From NCBI GenBank assembly GCA_009767595.1, contig VSDK01012995.1, positions 47,594 to 111,593 on the forward strand: a stretch of 64,000 nucleotides of DNA. Direction: 5' to 3'. The notes under the pieces were generated by a model. That model searched no databases. It was given only the letters and a program-made list of their open reading frames with translations, and had not been told where the DNA came from. The position numbers and the translations under genes were made by a program. Position 1 is the stretch's first letter; the number at the start of each line of letters is the position of its first letter. The stretch comes from Symbiodinium kawagutii (lineage: Eukaryota; Sar; Dinophyceae; Suessiales; Symbiodiniaceae). This document shows positions 43,371-54,779 of the stretch, one piece after another.

Positions 43371-43509
43371 GGACAAAAGCCTTCAGACAGATGTGAGGAC
43401 GAAAGCCTTCAGACTTTGGAGCCATGTTCTCGGAAGAAAAGCAACAAATGCGAAGGAACATCAGCAGCACCCCCAAAGTGGCTGGATTGAAGTTACAGAC
43501 TTCAATCTG
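43371..43509 (-). CDS. Exon with hydrophobic centre
   Basis: The minus acceptor (ctcggttgggcag) opens QIEVCNFNPATLGVLLMFLR then ICCFSSENMAPKSEGFRPHI and CLKAFVPNPP to a stop at 43357, just inside the B fragment. LGVLLMFLRICCF could insert in a membrane. Plus ORFs overlap. Confidence 0.45.
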
Positions 43510-43752
43510 CTGCCCAACCGAGGTTCAAACTCATTGCGCATTCGCAAGTTCAATTACAAACATTCAGCATGGAATGCTGTCCGTGAAGATTAAGCCTGGT
43601 CATAAGCCATTCCCCACCAGCTCTGAGCAAGAGCAAAGTATGCCCCCAAGATAGCTAGGCTTTTTTGAAACCACATAGCACTTATGGTGGATACACATCT
43701 ATATCATCTATATAACTTATATAACTTCTAGTTGGCTGGCTTCTGGTGGCAT

Positions 43753-43851
43753 CTAAGCCAACTTCATGTAACTAGCGCGGGTGACCATCAGTGGCCAAAA
43801 AAAGCACGGGCCGCCCGACGTGATGTAGATGGACAGCATCGCACCAATCAC
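43753..43851 (-). CDS. Exon, membrane-like, possibly C-terminal
   Basis: An excellent minus acceptor (tattttctgtttccaccag) opens 32 codons and TAG: VIGAMLSIYITSGGPCFFWP then LMVTRASYMKLA. It has a hydrophobic helix with a central Gly-Gly-Pro. A GTCACC near the end could be a donor instead. Unknown transporter-like segment at best. Confidence 0.5.
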   Translation of the reverse strand: MIGAMLSIYITSGGPCFFWPLMVTRASYMKLA

Positions 43852-44210
43852 CTGGTGGAAACAGAAAATAACCTTGAAAACACCAACGAAGTATGAGGGT
43901 TGGTCAAGCCATAGAGGACCCCCACAAGGGGCCAAGCAAGTGGTCTGTTTTCTTCCGCCACTGGCCATTGTCAACTGGCCATTTTAAAACATAGTTAAAT
44001 CATTCAGCGCAGCTATCCTTGATCAGTTACCCTGTCCTGTTTCGATTGCTTCCTTGACACTACTGCTCAGCGACCACTCTCTCAGCACAAAGACACTGTA
44101 AGTGGCGATGTCCAATGTTGTTTGTGATTCATACATTGTAAAATGCAAACATGTGGTCACTTCATCGTCTCAGGTACAGGCAAATCATGGCAAATCCAAT
44201 TTGAAGAAAT

Positions 44211-44320
44211 TGGCTGTGGTCAAACCCCTCTACACCTGGTGTACCACGATTAAACATTGAATATAAAACTGTTGGTGATCATCCTCCATTATTGCTGGCT
44301 AATATTGACCTGTAGCCATT
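44211..44320. mobile_element. Family A element, diverged
   Basis: TGGCTGTGGTCAAACCCCTC and AATATTGACCTGTAGCCA ends. The flanks are TT on both sides. Confidence 0.65.
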
Positions 44321-44623
44321 CTGAAAGTGCCACACCACCTCACGTTCGCAGAAACAGCTCCAGTGGATCAACATAGGTCAAGTAGAGCACCCGTTCACCG
44401 TTCGCTTGGCAACCACCAAGCTGCAATCACTTTAGGGATCACACGGTCACAAGCCTGCAGTATCATCCTTTGGACTGTGGTGTATTGCCAAAGGCAAGCA
44501 ACCCATGCTCACTGCTGGCCGTCTTGACCCCCAACTTCTATGATCCTTCAAACTGCCAGTGAATCATGGTTGATTATCATCATGCCCTAGCATCAACCAG
44601 TCACCCTGAACCAATGATTCACC

Positions 44624-44881
44624 TCATGCAGGCGAATCCCCGGGTCTCAGACCAAAGGCCTGGATCGGGGTCAACAGAGCGTATGCCACACAATTCATCT
44701 CATAAGTGGCATAGATGTAGATGGAGTAGGTCTCGGTGGATGGAGCGGCTGTCCAAAACATGGGGCGCCCGCAAAAGCTCTGACAGTGATTTGGCGCTCC
44801 CAATATTTGGTCAACAAATGGAGCAACAACACCCACCAGCGAAGAGACTTTTCGCTGGCGCACCCGACCCACCACAGTCAT
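44624..44881 (-). CDS. ORF with start codon, unknown protein
   Basis: The minus ATG at 44881 lies two bases after an AG (gaatttcgcag|AAATG). The 85 codons read MTVVGRVRQRKVSSLVGVVA, PFVDQILGAPNHCQSFCGRP, MFWTAAPSTETYSIYIYATY and EMNCVAYALLTPIQAFGLRP to a TGA. Basic N-terminus, aromatic-rich middle. It could be a whole small gene or a first exon. The plus ORF 44566-44976 (136 codons) is the rival. Confidence 0.45.
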   Translation of the reverse strand: MTVVGRVRQRKVSSLVGVVAPFVDQILGAPNHCQSFCGRPMFWTAAPSTETYSIYIYATYEMNCVAYALLTPIQAFGLRPGDSPA

Positions 44882-45369
44882 TTCTGCGAAATTCCCACAA
44901 TGACTTGCTGCTCACGCAGTTGACTTCTCTTATGGTAGTCAGAACAGCGATGAAAAATCAAACTATGTTCACATGAAATGTTGTACCAATGGTTCACATG
45001 AAATTGTCCAAAGCCGTGGTGTACCCCCAAGTTACTGTTGTGGTCTACGTATCAATCATGGCGAACTGAACAGCTTTATGGCGCGCTCAAGGATTCACCA
45101 GGGCGACACCCCCAAATTTTCTACTGGATCAAGGAGCTACCCATTTTTTCTTCAGTTGGAATTCTTCACCAACCACTATAAATCGACTCACCAACCACTA
45201 CCAATCCTCGGCAATCCCTGCCTTTCCAGTTACCCCTTTCTTGTAGGTAACCAGGGAACCCCTGGCATTAGGACTGGCTACCTAAGTTGGCAACTGAACG
45301 GGTAGGGAACTCAACCATCACCGACCATGATCAACCATATCCGAAACCACATGAACCCACACAGCTTCT

Positions 45370-45471
45370 CTGGTTGGTGGTGGCAACCCCTATGAAAAAT
45401 ATTCGTCAACAAACCATTTCTGAGTAATGAATTATTAGGGGAAATAAAACATGTTAGAAGCACCAACCAGT
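45370..45471. mobile_element. Family D element
   Basis: CTGGTTGGTGGTGGCAACCC and TGTTAGAAGCACCAACCAG ends; AAAAATATTCGTCAACAAAC core. Confidence 0.75.
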
Positions 45472-46168
45472 TCTTGAATCCAAGTAATCTCGGTGTAAAC
45501 CCGGGGTCCTGTCAGCTGACCATGGCTCGACCTATCATCGCTGCTGAGCTACTCGAAGGATGCAATCGGCAAAGTGCAGTAGGCTGAAGGCCAAGAATCC
45601 ACCGTACCCTCAGGCCATGGGAGCCATGGGCGAAGCCATGGCAGTGCCGGGCTCTGGAAGCTACATCACTGGTACTGGTTGGTACTGGTGAACCACCATG
45701 AACTGCCAGCAGGAAGCATCATGGATGACATAAACTGATCGAACACTCGAACTCTTGCAGGTTTGCTTGGAGGCTCCGGCAAACAAAACTCATCCACAAA
45801 CGCTGCAACCAGAGGCTCACACACCACAGGGAAGTGATTTGACATGATTCAACCCATGAAGTGGTTGGAGGCAATAATAAAAAACAACAAAACAAGTACC
45901 AACAGAACAAACCGACCCAATCAAGCAAGCAAGTAGCAAGGATTGAATAAATAAATAAATAAATACATAAACAAACAAATGAATAATATAAATGAGTCAA
46001 TAAATACACAGATTCATGCATATATATACATAAAACCTATATCTATCTGTATATGTATATATAAAAATATATATGTAACATATGAAAATATATATATATG
46101 CGTATGTATATTACTATCTACCAGGGTCCAGGGTGAAGCTTTCCAAGCCATTCCAACACCAGGCTCAC

Positions 46169-46254
46169 CACGCCGCGACTGAGCTCTCCCGGCATCCCAC
46201 CATGGCGCCCCAGCAGCGCTTCATTAAGTCTGGCGGCGGTGTCGTAGCCAGCGA
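46169..46254 (-). CDS. Internal exon, unknown protein
   Basis: The minus acceptor (cattcttcaatcagctcag) and consensus donor (GGCGTG|GTGAGC) enclose two bases plus 28 codons: AGYDTAARLNEALLGRHGGM then PGELSRGV. Amphipathic helix-like, GC-biased. The family E element at 46292-46380 begins about 40 bp upstream, inside the presumed intron. Confidence 0.6.
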
Positions 46255-46291
46255 CTGAGCTGATTGAAGAATGATTGGGTGCCATAACCAG

Positions 46292-46380
46292 TAATGTTGG
46301 TTTCTGATTCGTGTAACTCCCCCTAAAGTAATGAAAACAGATGAAACCAACAGGTAGATACGAATCAGAAACCAACATTA
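46292..46380. mobile_element. Family E element, reversed copy
   Basis: TAATGTTGGTTTCTGATTCG and CGAATCAGAAACCAACATTA form a perfect 20-bp terminal repeat. The core is inverted relative to 25864-25960. Confidence 0.9.
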
Positions 46381-46599
46381 GTAGTTTTGGTAGTTTTTCA
46401 ACTAAAACCACTACTAAAACTGAGGAGATGATTGAGTGACGAACCAAATAGTAGTAATAGAAGCAGTTTTCCAACCGGTAGTTGTCAAGTTGTCGGTTGA
46501 GAGACCTGTAACATACTCTCACTAAATAGCTGGCTAGTGGCAAAATTTCATGCAATTGATAAGTATTCGGCATTTAGCCAGCTCAGTAGTTCTGGTAAT

Positions 46600-47990
46600 G
46601 ATTTGATGACTCACTATACTCACTATGGCCATGGCTGGTTTCCGATGGCCATTGGGAAACTAGTTGGTCGGAGACGGTCATTTGTTGCTGATAAATACTG
46701 GAAGATTCATGTTTGCAAACAACGTCTACTCTTTACAAAAAACAGCTGGTGATTTAGCCGTGACATTTGTTTTCTTGGGGGGTGTTAAGAGCTAGATCTC
46801 CCAGTAAATTGATTGATGTTACCTAAGTAAGGAATATGTTGCATTAAGCACATTGATGAGGCTGCTTGATATTGACGACAGAAAGACTATAAGAATCAGT
46901 GGTACAGTGGTAGATGCATCACGGGCATTTCTAATGTGTACCTGTATATCAATATATTGACATATGCACAAGCAAGCATTACTGTAAACATGCATAATGT
47001 TTGCATATATGTGAATGATATGTGCATGCATCCAGCAAGAACTGAGGTATGAATATCTGCAGTTACAGGGTGGTTGGTGGATATCGCCAGGATACTAGGT
47101 GAAATCATTGGAAAAGAAGTTGATACCCACGTGAATTTAGGCTTGGATGGTGCAAAAACCTTATGTATTCCAGAGTTCCTGCAGATTCAATGGTGTATTC
47201 AATGGATGGTTCAATGATATTTGGAAACTGCATACAACATTAAGTGGTTCATCCAAGTGGGATGCTGCTTCCTCTCTTTTGTTTGCAAAACTCAACCGCA
47301 ACAAAATAGCTGCCATTTTGCTACAGGCCTGCTCTATATTGGCTAATTATAAGCTATCCAACTGACAGCATTGAATCGATTGCGATGTCACTATCACAAG
47401 CAGAACAACCACCACTAAATAATCACTATTGCTGCCGCTGTTGCTGGTCGGGAACGATTGTTATGATAATCATACTAACATGTTCTTGGCACTGATCTAA
47501 TATTCTTCTTAGCTTCCGTGGTAAATTAGCATTAGTACATCATCCATTACAGCTACCATGGCTAATCAGCATTATTGTGATGGCAAAGGACATAACCATA
47601 AAATCAGTCATTACGGCTAAGAACTATTAGCACATTGGCCACTAGCTTATAGCCGTTATAGCAATAAAACTATTCACCATGCATATTGATAGCTACGAGA
47701 CTTAACTGTTATTGGATCCTAAAGCTATAGCAATCAATGATAACTTTTCCACTACTGTCCCCCAATAGCTATTCTTGATACTAAAAAATAGCCTTTGGAT
47801 AACTACCAACATATATTCTTGGATATAGCTAAGCTATAAATAGCTACAATGAAACTGAAAGCGAGACAGAAACCACATGAAACCACATCCGAAACCAACT
47901 AAAACCGGATGAGATCACTTAAAACCAACTGAAACCATATGAAACCACCTAGAAACGACTGAAACTGCCAAAAATGATAGCCCTATCATT
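46600..47990. other. Stretch without a supported exon
   Basis: AT-rich with TATAGC/CTAACT words near 47.4-47.9 kb and short GAAACCACATGAAACC repeats near 47870-47960. Confidence 0.35.
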
Positions 47991-48002
47991 GGGAAGAACC
48001 AC

Positions 48003-48081
48003 CTGACACGCACCAGCCCTCGGGACGACTGTCGCAGCACACGTTGGTCGTTTCTAGGCGCCTCGCCGGATGGTGAAGCTC
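48003..48081 (-). CDS. Internal exon, unknown protein
   Basis: The minus acceptor (atcagccgccctgag) and donor (TCAG|GTGGTT) enclose 26 codons plus one base: ELHHPARRLETTNVCCDSRP then EGWCVS. An isolated GC-rich island in AT-rich DNA. Confidence 0.5.
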
Positions 48082-48089
48082 CTCAGGGC

Positions 48090-50050
48090 GGCTGATGAAT
48101 TCATGGTGATTTGATGGGTGAAAAAATGATTTTCAATGGATTAATCAGTATTATATAATCATATTGATTCAGCATTGATGATTAATCATATTGATTCAAT
48201 AGTAATCATATGAGTAATCAATTTAATTAGTGACGGTTAATGATTAATCAATATGATCAATGGATAGTCAATGGTTCATGGATCTGATATATCGATGGAT
48301 ATTTTATGTTTCGTTCATGGATATTTTATGGTTCATCAGTGGTTGCTTGATGGTGAATGGATATATCCATTGGTTAAGAGGAAACATCATTGGTGATGAT
48401 GGGAGGATCATGATTGGTGAAGAGAAACGGAGGTTAAGCATGGCGAAATGATGGTGGTTGGTGGCTGATCAATGGTTAGTTCATGGTTCATGGTTCATGG
48501 ATATCTAATGGTTCATCGATGGCTAGCCAATGGTTACTCAATGGCTGCTTAATGGTTGATAACTGGTTAATGGATGGTTATGGGAATGGTTTTAGGTTGT
48601 GTTGATTGAACAATTCTAATTGATTTAAGAAGGAATAATTAGTACATGCTTGATTCATGGTTGTTGGATGGCTAACAATTGCTGTCTTAAAGAGATTGAT
48701 CATGGTTCATGATTGATCACAAATTACATTGAATAATTAATTATCGCTGACGTTGTACCAAGGCTGAAGCCTTAAGTCAAAACGTCCATTCACTTTTTTC
48801 TCACGCACATACCTTCTTATAAACTCTGGTGAGAATGGAACAACCACCATTTTCGCATGTTCGATCTATGAATACCTGTCATGTTCAGTTGTCAGCTTTG
48901 TTTACCAAAGGGTATGGTAATACCAACTCCTTTGTCAGGCATTAACCGGTCAAGATAATGATAATGGTATCACAAAGGCATACAGCATGCTTAGCTATTT
49001 GTCTATCCATCTGAGTGATCCCTAAGTTGGGATACCACATCTATAATCATCTGTGGCTACCTCCATCCCTGGAAAAACCTATAGAAAAAAGAACTCCGAG
49101 TCTTTCTTGGTGGTTATCATCCTTTACTTTGAGCACAAAGGGGCCCTTATCAATCATGGTTCGACATAATGTTCACCTTCATGTTGTTTACTGTACTTGT
49201 ATCAACAATTTTCACAAATCATATTTCTGCTTTTTATCCCCTGCTATCACAGCCATCATGCATTATGTCCCATCATGTCTTACCACTCATCGGCACGTCC
49301 AACGGTGTTATTTCCTTTTTTGGTCCTGCACGCTATCTATCAAAAATCATTCATGATCATAACCGCAAAAAATGCTTCTCCCATCCTGTGACCAATCATT
49401 CACCGTAGCAGCTATGATGATTTCACGGTCATTTCTACCACTGCGGAACTAACAAGTAGTGCGACTCAACCTTCTTTCGTCAGCAAAAAACCCAACACTG
49501 AAGCTGCAATGACTTGGGTCCAAAAATGGACACCCAAACAGCTGTGGTTTCCCTATGAATGATGGCTATGAACAGCTGAATTGTGCTCGCAGTTACCACA
49601 AAGGCTATGGACAAACCCATAATCGTTGTTGAACCCTTATTGCTATTATCCCCTAGTATTAATCATTATCAACCATAAATAGTTGCCCAACCACACAATC
49701 TTCCCAACCATATTATATACTATAATTGACCAGTATCGTATCATCGATAAATTGACCATTATTGTAGGTTCTTAGGTTTGTCCATCACTATTCAAACCAC
49801 CCTTGATCGATCACTATTCATTAAGTACTATTGGCCATGAAAAACCATTATAATCCGCTATCAACAACCTATGATTAACCACTAATAACAATTTAGAGTG
49901 ATAAACCATATAGTTGGTGGATAACTTTGTCTTAACTACTATTCTCAACCACTATGATCAACCACTCTTAACCACTATCAACCTTGCTTCACCACTATTA
50001 ACCACTATTAACCTATGATTCACCACTATTAACCCCTACTAGCCATCCCT
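48090..50050. other. Low-complexity sequence, no supported exon
   Basis: ATGGTTCATGG and ATTGATTCAAT words at 48.1-48.7 kb and ACCACTATTAACC at 49.7-50.03 kb; a plus ORF of 113 codons at 49015-49356 has no splice or base-bias support. Confidence 0.4.
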
Positions 50051-50080
50051 AGTCCAGCACGGCGCCTGCTGTGTTGCAAC

Positions 50081-50159
50081 TTGCGCGAGGGGCGCCGCAC
50101 GGTCGACGCGCGACCCGCGGTGCTTGCCACAGAAGGACGGCTCGGTGGCGGTGAGGCGC
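50081..50159 (-). CDS. Internal exon, strand favoured not proven
   Basis: The minus acceptor (cacggcttcgcccag) opens one base plus 26 codons: RLTATEPSFCGKHRGSRVDR then AAPLAQ, before GTTGCA. A plus alternative at 50058-50150 has a GTGAGG donor. GC is so high that several frames are open. Confidence 0.4.
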
Positions 50160-50220
50160 CTGGGCGAAGCCGTGAGACCAAGTGGTGAGAGCTGGTTGTT
50201 AATAGTGGATAATAGTGGTT

Positions 50221-50280
50221 GATTAATAGTAGTTAATAGTGATTAATAGTGATTAATAGTGATTAATAGTGATTAATAGT
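50221..50280 (+). repeat. Decamer array GATTAATAGT x6
   Basis: Six near-identical 10-bp units, immediately left of the B element at 50292. Confidence 0.9.
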
Positions 50281-50291
50281 TGATCATAGGA

Positions 50292-50396
50292 TATGGGGGT
50301 TTCTCAAAATAGGGACCCCAAAAATGGCTGGTTTATTACTATAAATGACTATTAATGGATGATTAGGGGGTACCCCTATTCTGAGAAACCACCATA
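50292..50396. mobile_element. Family B element
   Basis: TATGGGGGTTTCTCAAAATA and CTATTCTGAGAAACCACCAT ends; TA flanks. Confidence 0.85.
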
Positions 50397-50399
50397 TCT

Positions 50400-51980
50400 G
50401 TTAATGGTGATTCATAGTGGTTAATAGTGGTTCGTGGTTCATGGTGGATTTATTAGTGGTTGATCATCTATTAGGTAGATGATATCATCTACCTTTGGCT
50501 TAAGCTAATGGTTAACCAATGGTTTGGTGGTATTAGTTGTTGAATGGTATTACTTATTGAATTGTTGTAGTTAATTATTAGCCAAGTGGTTTAGTGCCTA
50601 TGTTTAATGATTAAAAACAAATGGTTATATATCTAATGGTGATAATGGTTTACATGCCAAATGAAATGGTGATAGCTATCAGTTTATCTCTTAATGGTTT
50701 ACTGATCAATTATAGATATTAGCCAATGGTTGATACTCATTTTAACCACTGGTTCTCTACCAATGGCTATTAGTTATGAGTTAATAGTGGTTGAAATGGT
50801 TATAAAGCATTGGTGTAGGTATCTGTTCAGTTTTTGTCATCTTCAAAAGGTTCGTACAAATTCATAGTGAACTAATGGTCTGTTAGGTAGTTCACCAGTT
50901 GTTTGGTATCATTGAATGGTTATAGGTATCATCTACCAATGGTTTATAAGCTTTTAATTAGTTAATAGTGGTTAATAATGGTTGATATACCAATTTGCTT
51001 AGAGCTATTAATTTATCTACCAGTGGTTTCTACACAAAGTTCCCCAATGGTGATCTACCAATGGCACTTAACTGTTATAGTTATAGAGATGAAACATGGG
51101 TGGCTATAGCTACAAGTTTGAGCATCAACAAATAAAAGGGAATCAAACACATGGAAGTCATGATGACTATATTCCAATGTTTTCTATACCAAATGTTTTA
51201 TGTTATCTGTTAGATGAGATCATCAACCAAAGTTTGTTTCAACTATACAATATGGCTATAAAGCATTGGTTGTAGTGATCTTTTAGATGATATCATTGGA
51301 TAACTATCCAATTTGTGTGACAAAAAATCTATTGATTCATCTGAACCCAGCGAGGTTTGCGCCGACCAATCATGAAATCAAAAAAAACATGTTAAACTCA
51401 TCGAAGTGTGCAACCAACCAGCCTATCCATGAAGCTCAACCAAAGATTGCTTAAAACAAAAGTCGACTGAGAAGCGAACCAGCATCAACATTCATCAATT
51501 GTAAAGCCATGAGATGTCATGAGTGGTCGTGGAGAACCATGACGAAGCATCATGAACCATCACAGATTCTATATTCATGGTCTACTATGATTAGTGAAAT
51601 CATATCATCAAGGCATGATTTCATGAGCCATTAGCCAGTAACAATCACCATTGACCGCAAAGAAACATGCTCATCCATTCAATTAAACATGCATTTTACA
51701 ATCGCCAGTTCAGTTATCTTCAATAAATAATCAATCAATCACTAGTTAACCATCCATTGACCAGTTGTGGGTTGACCAATTAACCAGTTTATCATTCATA
51801 AGCCAGCTACGGATTGTTGTTAATTGTATAGCGGTTAATCGGTGGTCAATGAGTGGTCAATTTGTGGTTAGCTATCCGTAAACCAACCATTGATCAACCA
51901 CCATCCATTATCATTTCCCCTGAAAAATCCTCCTGGACAAACTGTAGATGGCCAACCATTGATGAACTATCCACCAGCTA
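50400..51980. other. AATGGTTTA low-complexity sequence, no supported exon
   Basis: Words such as CCAATGGTTTA and AATGGTTAT dominate; no GC island or splice pair. Confidence 0.45.
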
Positions 51981-51984
51981 CCCC

Positions 51985-52080
51985 TGGCTGGTGGTTTCAA
52001 GCCTATGAAAAATTATTAGTCAACCAACCAACTATCAATAACTACTAGGCAAAATAAAAAATGTTTGAAACCACCAACCA
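51985..52080. mobile_element. Family D element, near-consensus
   Basis: CTGGCTGGTGGTTTCAAGCC and GTTTGAAACCACCAACCAG ends. Confidence 0.85.
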
Positions 52081-52180
52081 GACCCTCATTTCGCCATCCC
52101 AAACCACCTCCCTTTCCCCGCCATCCCAACCAGACCCCCCCCAAACCAACCGCCGGCGGCTCCTCCGTTGGGTGCCGTAC

Positions 52181-52228
52181 CTGCCGGCGCTTCAGCCTCC
52201 TGGCGCGATGGCGATCATCAGCCGCCAT
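52181..52228 (-). CDS. Possible first coding exon
   Basis: The minus ATG at 52228 follows an AG (catcaacctag, nine bases before). The 16 codons MAADDRHRARRLKRRQ end at donor CAG|GTACGG. Strongly basic. The 5' AG could be a trans-splice or intron acceptor. Confidence 0.4.
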
Positions 52229-52300
52229 CGTGAAGCGCTAGGTTGATGATGACCAACCAATGGTTTTACAAAGGTGAAGTAAGGGTGATGATGAGCGAGT

Positions 52301-52304
<4 letters not shown>

Positions 52305-52357
<53 letters not shown>
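52305..52357 (+). repeat. (GAT)n microsatellite
   Basis: About 17 units. Confidence 0.95.
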
Positions 52358-52359
<2 letters not shown>

Positions 52360-53146
52360 GTAGGTTTAAGTTCATGAAGTTTGACTGACAATGAACTTAA
52401 ACATGTTGGACCATCTTCAGTTAAACCATCATGAAGCCAGCATGAATCAAATAATTGAACGCCATTGAGCATGTCGAGTTATCATCTAAACTTAGCCATC
52501 ATGATTTGCCCAATTATTGAGCGCCAATATCAATTATCAATCATTAAGCATTATTAAACAAGTTGGATTATTGGCCATCATTAATGGTTCATTCATCGTT
52601 TTTGATCTTCGTCAGTAAACGGTCTTCATCATCATCAATCGTTTAACCATAATTTACCAAATTAAAAAGCACGTCTATTTTTTGATAATCGATCAGTCAG
52701 TGGCCATTATTTTGCCATTGTTAAGCATCGGTACACATGGGGGAGGGCTCTGGCCAAGAGTGTTCAGCCATTAAACAGAATTGGTTCTGATTTTTGCAGT
52801 AGGCATTGTTGACGATCATGAATCACCGTCATGCATCATAGATTCATTAGAAATTGTTGGCCACACATCAACCATCATCCATCATCATTACGTCATGTTG
52901 ATGTCATGTCAAAGTGTAATGATGATTGATTGTAGTGATGATTATTGGTTGATTATGGCCAATCATTGGATCAATAAAAAGTAGTTGATTATGGTCAATT
53001 ATGCTTAATTAAGCAATACTAAGTTACTGGGTGCTGATGATAATGGTTGATCATGTGTTGCGCATAATGTCAATTGTGTTATCCAAAGCAAATGGTTGAT
53101 AATGCTGCTAGTGAGCTTGTTGGTAAAACGGCGGGAATCGATGGTT

Positions 53147-53191
<45 letters not shown>
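53147..53191 (+). repeat. (GAT)n microsatellite
   Basis: About 15 units. Confidence 0.95.
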
Positions 53192-53411
53192 GCTAGTGAT
53201 GTTTCATGTTGCCTAGTCTTCTGGCTGATCAAATAAGAACAGCGAGTAACAGTCAGTGGTTTAAAATAATGACTGTTTTGAATGACTAAACAAAAATATG
53301 CTTAACGATTGTAACTGATATGGTCCACAAATAGTCATTTGTCCGTGTAGTAATTTGGTCAGCTAATCATCCCAAATATTTCAAATGAAGTCATATTCCC
53401 AGCGACATCAC

Positions 53412-53612
53412 CTGTCTGTCTCCCAGACTTTTTCATCCGACAGAACCATTCGACCGGCCCATGGGGCCCTGCCTTTCGCATGCTGAAGGTTTGACTCGCA
53501 GCTGCCGCCTCAGTGGCTGGCACGTGAGAACGTCTGGGCCAATGATTTTTCACAATCCGCAGGCAGTTCCATGGGTCGTTGGTGGGTCGTTCAAGAAAGA
53601 GCTGATTAGAAC
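53412..53612 (-). CDS. Exon, downstream partner of 54025-54120
   Basis: A minus AG (gcttgcgtggggag) and a strong donor (ACAG|GTGATG) enclose 66 codons with phase bases: SNQLFLERPTNDPWNCLRIV, KNHWPRRSHVPATEAAAASQ and TFSMRKAGPHGPVEWFCRMK. The two leading bases join the G ending exon 54025-54120. Alternatively an in-frame ATG at 53628 (MLAWGG...) makes it a first exon. Confidence 0.55.
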
Positions 53613-53661
53613 CTCCCCACGCAAGCATTGATTTGCGGAGGAAAATCAAAAACTTTCTCAG

Positions 53662-53662
53662 C

Positions 53663-53714
<52 letters not shown>
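53662..53714 (+). repeat. (ATC)n microsatellite
   Basis: About 17 units, on the opposite strand sense to the GAT tracts at 52305 and 53147; it lies just upstream (minus sense) of the exon at 53412-53612. Confidence 0.95.
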
Positions 53715-53716
<2 letters not shown>

Positions 53717-53942
53717 TTCTATACGATTTTTTAATGTACTACAAACATCGGAAATCGGTCCTGCCTCTCCCAAGTGAAAACTGAGGAATTTTACTAGGGA
53801 CCCTAATAGCCAAAACCTTTACTTCCAACAATAAGAACACCTCAGAAAATTTTGCGTTAAATATGCAGAAATTAAGTTCCTTTACGTGCTAGTTCCTTTA
53901 TAAAAAAACAATAAACATCATAAAAATCAAAAAACTAGCTTT

Positions 53943-53985
53943 CAAATGGGGTTATCCCCAAATCATCCAATAATCTTGATCATTG
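53943..53985. mobile_element. Family B fragment
   Basis: TCAAATGGGGTTATCCCCAA and ATCATCCAATAATC match the left third of family B; no right end. Confidence 0.4.
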
Positions 53986-54024
53986 ATATTGCCAACACTT
54001 CCTGGACCAAGGATTGCCATCCAC

Positions 54025-54120
54025 CTGAGCTTTGCGCCATGGCCTCCCGTTGTGCCAGCTGTCTCCGACGTGCCTCGCCTCGGGAGGGTTCACAGGTGGG
54101 GCCAGACATTTGTAGCAGAT
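54025..54120 (-). CDS. Internal exon, charged helical segment
   Basis: The minus acceptor (ctgcatgttggaag) and donor (CTCAG|GTGGAT) enclose 31 codons: LLQMSGPTCEPSRGEARRRQ then LAQREAMAQSS. Arg/Gln/Glu-rich, helix-forming. The outgoing single G fits the next exon at 53412-53612. Two other frames are open. Confidence 0.55.
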
Positions 54121-54129
54121 CTTCCAACA

Positions 54130-54760
54130 TGCAGTAGACACATGATACACATCAGATCTAATATAGTAATCATATACACTAGTATACAAGATATATGATA
54201 TCCCCCTGATGTTGAAAAATACATTAGATATATTAGATTTCTATACTAGATAATTACATTAGATACCCCTCTGGTGATCTAACATAGGAATGGAAATCCA
54301 GCATTTATGCCTGATTTCCCAGGGTTTCTCTATAAAACATGGTGATTACTAGATACATTAGATATCTATATTAGATATTATGATGGGGCAATCATTCAGA
54401 ATATGATTACTATATTCGATATATGATGGGGCAATTACTGTTCATCATCTGTATATTGAACAGAGGAGGATATCATCATACCTCCTGATGTTGAAAACTA
54501 CTCCTTAGATATATGATTATTAGATAGATCAATATGAATATCAAAGGTACATCATATAGATAGATGATTCCTATATAGATAGCTCATGTTGAAGATACAC
54601 CTTAGAGGAGATACATGACATAGATAGAGATGTATATGTAGTGCCTGTGTATGCGTGTATACTTCTGTGTAAATATATATATATATATATGTAAATTAAT
54701 ATATATATATATACATGATATGTATGCATGTAGTCCTGTGATGTCTTGTATGCATGACAT
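54130..54760. other. AT-rich, ATACATTAGATA words and TA microsatellites
   Basis: Repeated TAGATACATTAGAT-type words at 54.2-54.6 kb, then (TA)n runs at 54670-54715; no exon. Confidence 0.5.
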
Positions 54761-54779
54761 CATATGTGGACACACCCAT

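Noticed and set aside
49015..49356. 113-codon plus-strand ORF
   Set aside because: AT-rich, no base bias, no splice pair; two other plus frames are equally open.
52305..53714. GAT/ATC microsatellites as Asp- or Ile-rich coding repeats
   Set aside because: Pure triplet runs with no flanking frame; simple sequence explains them.
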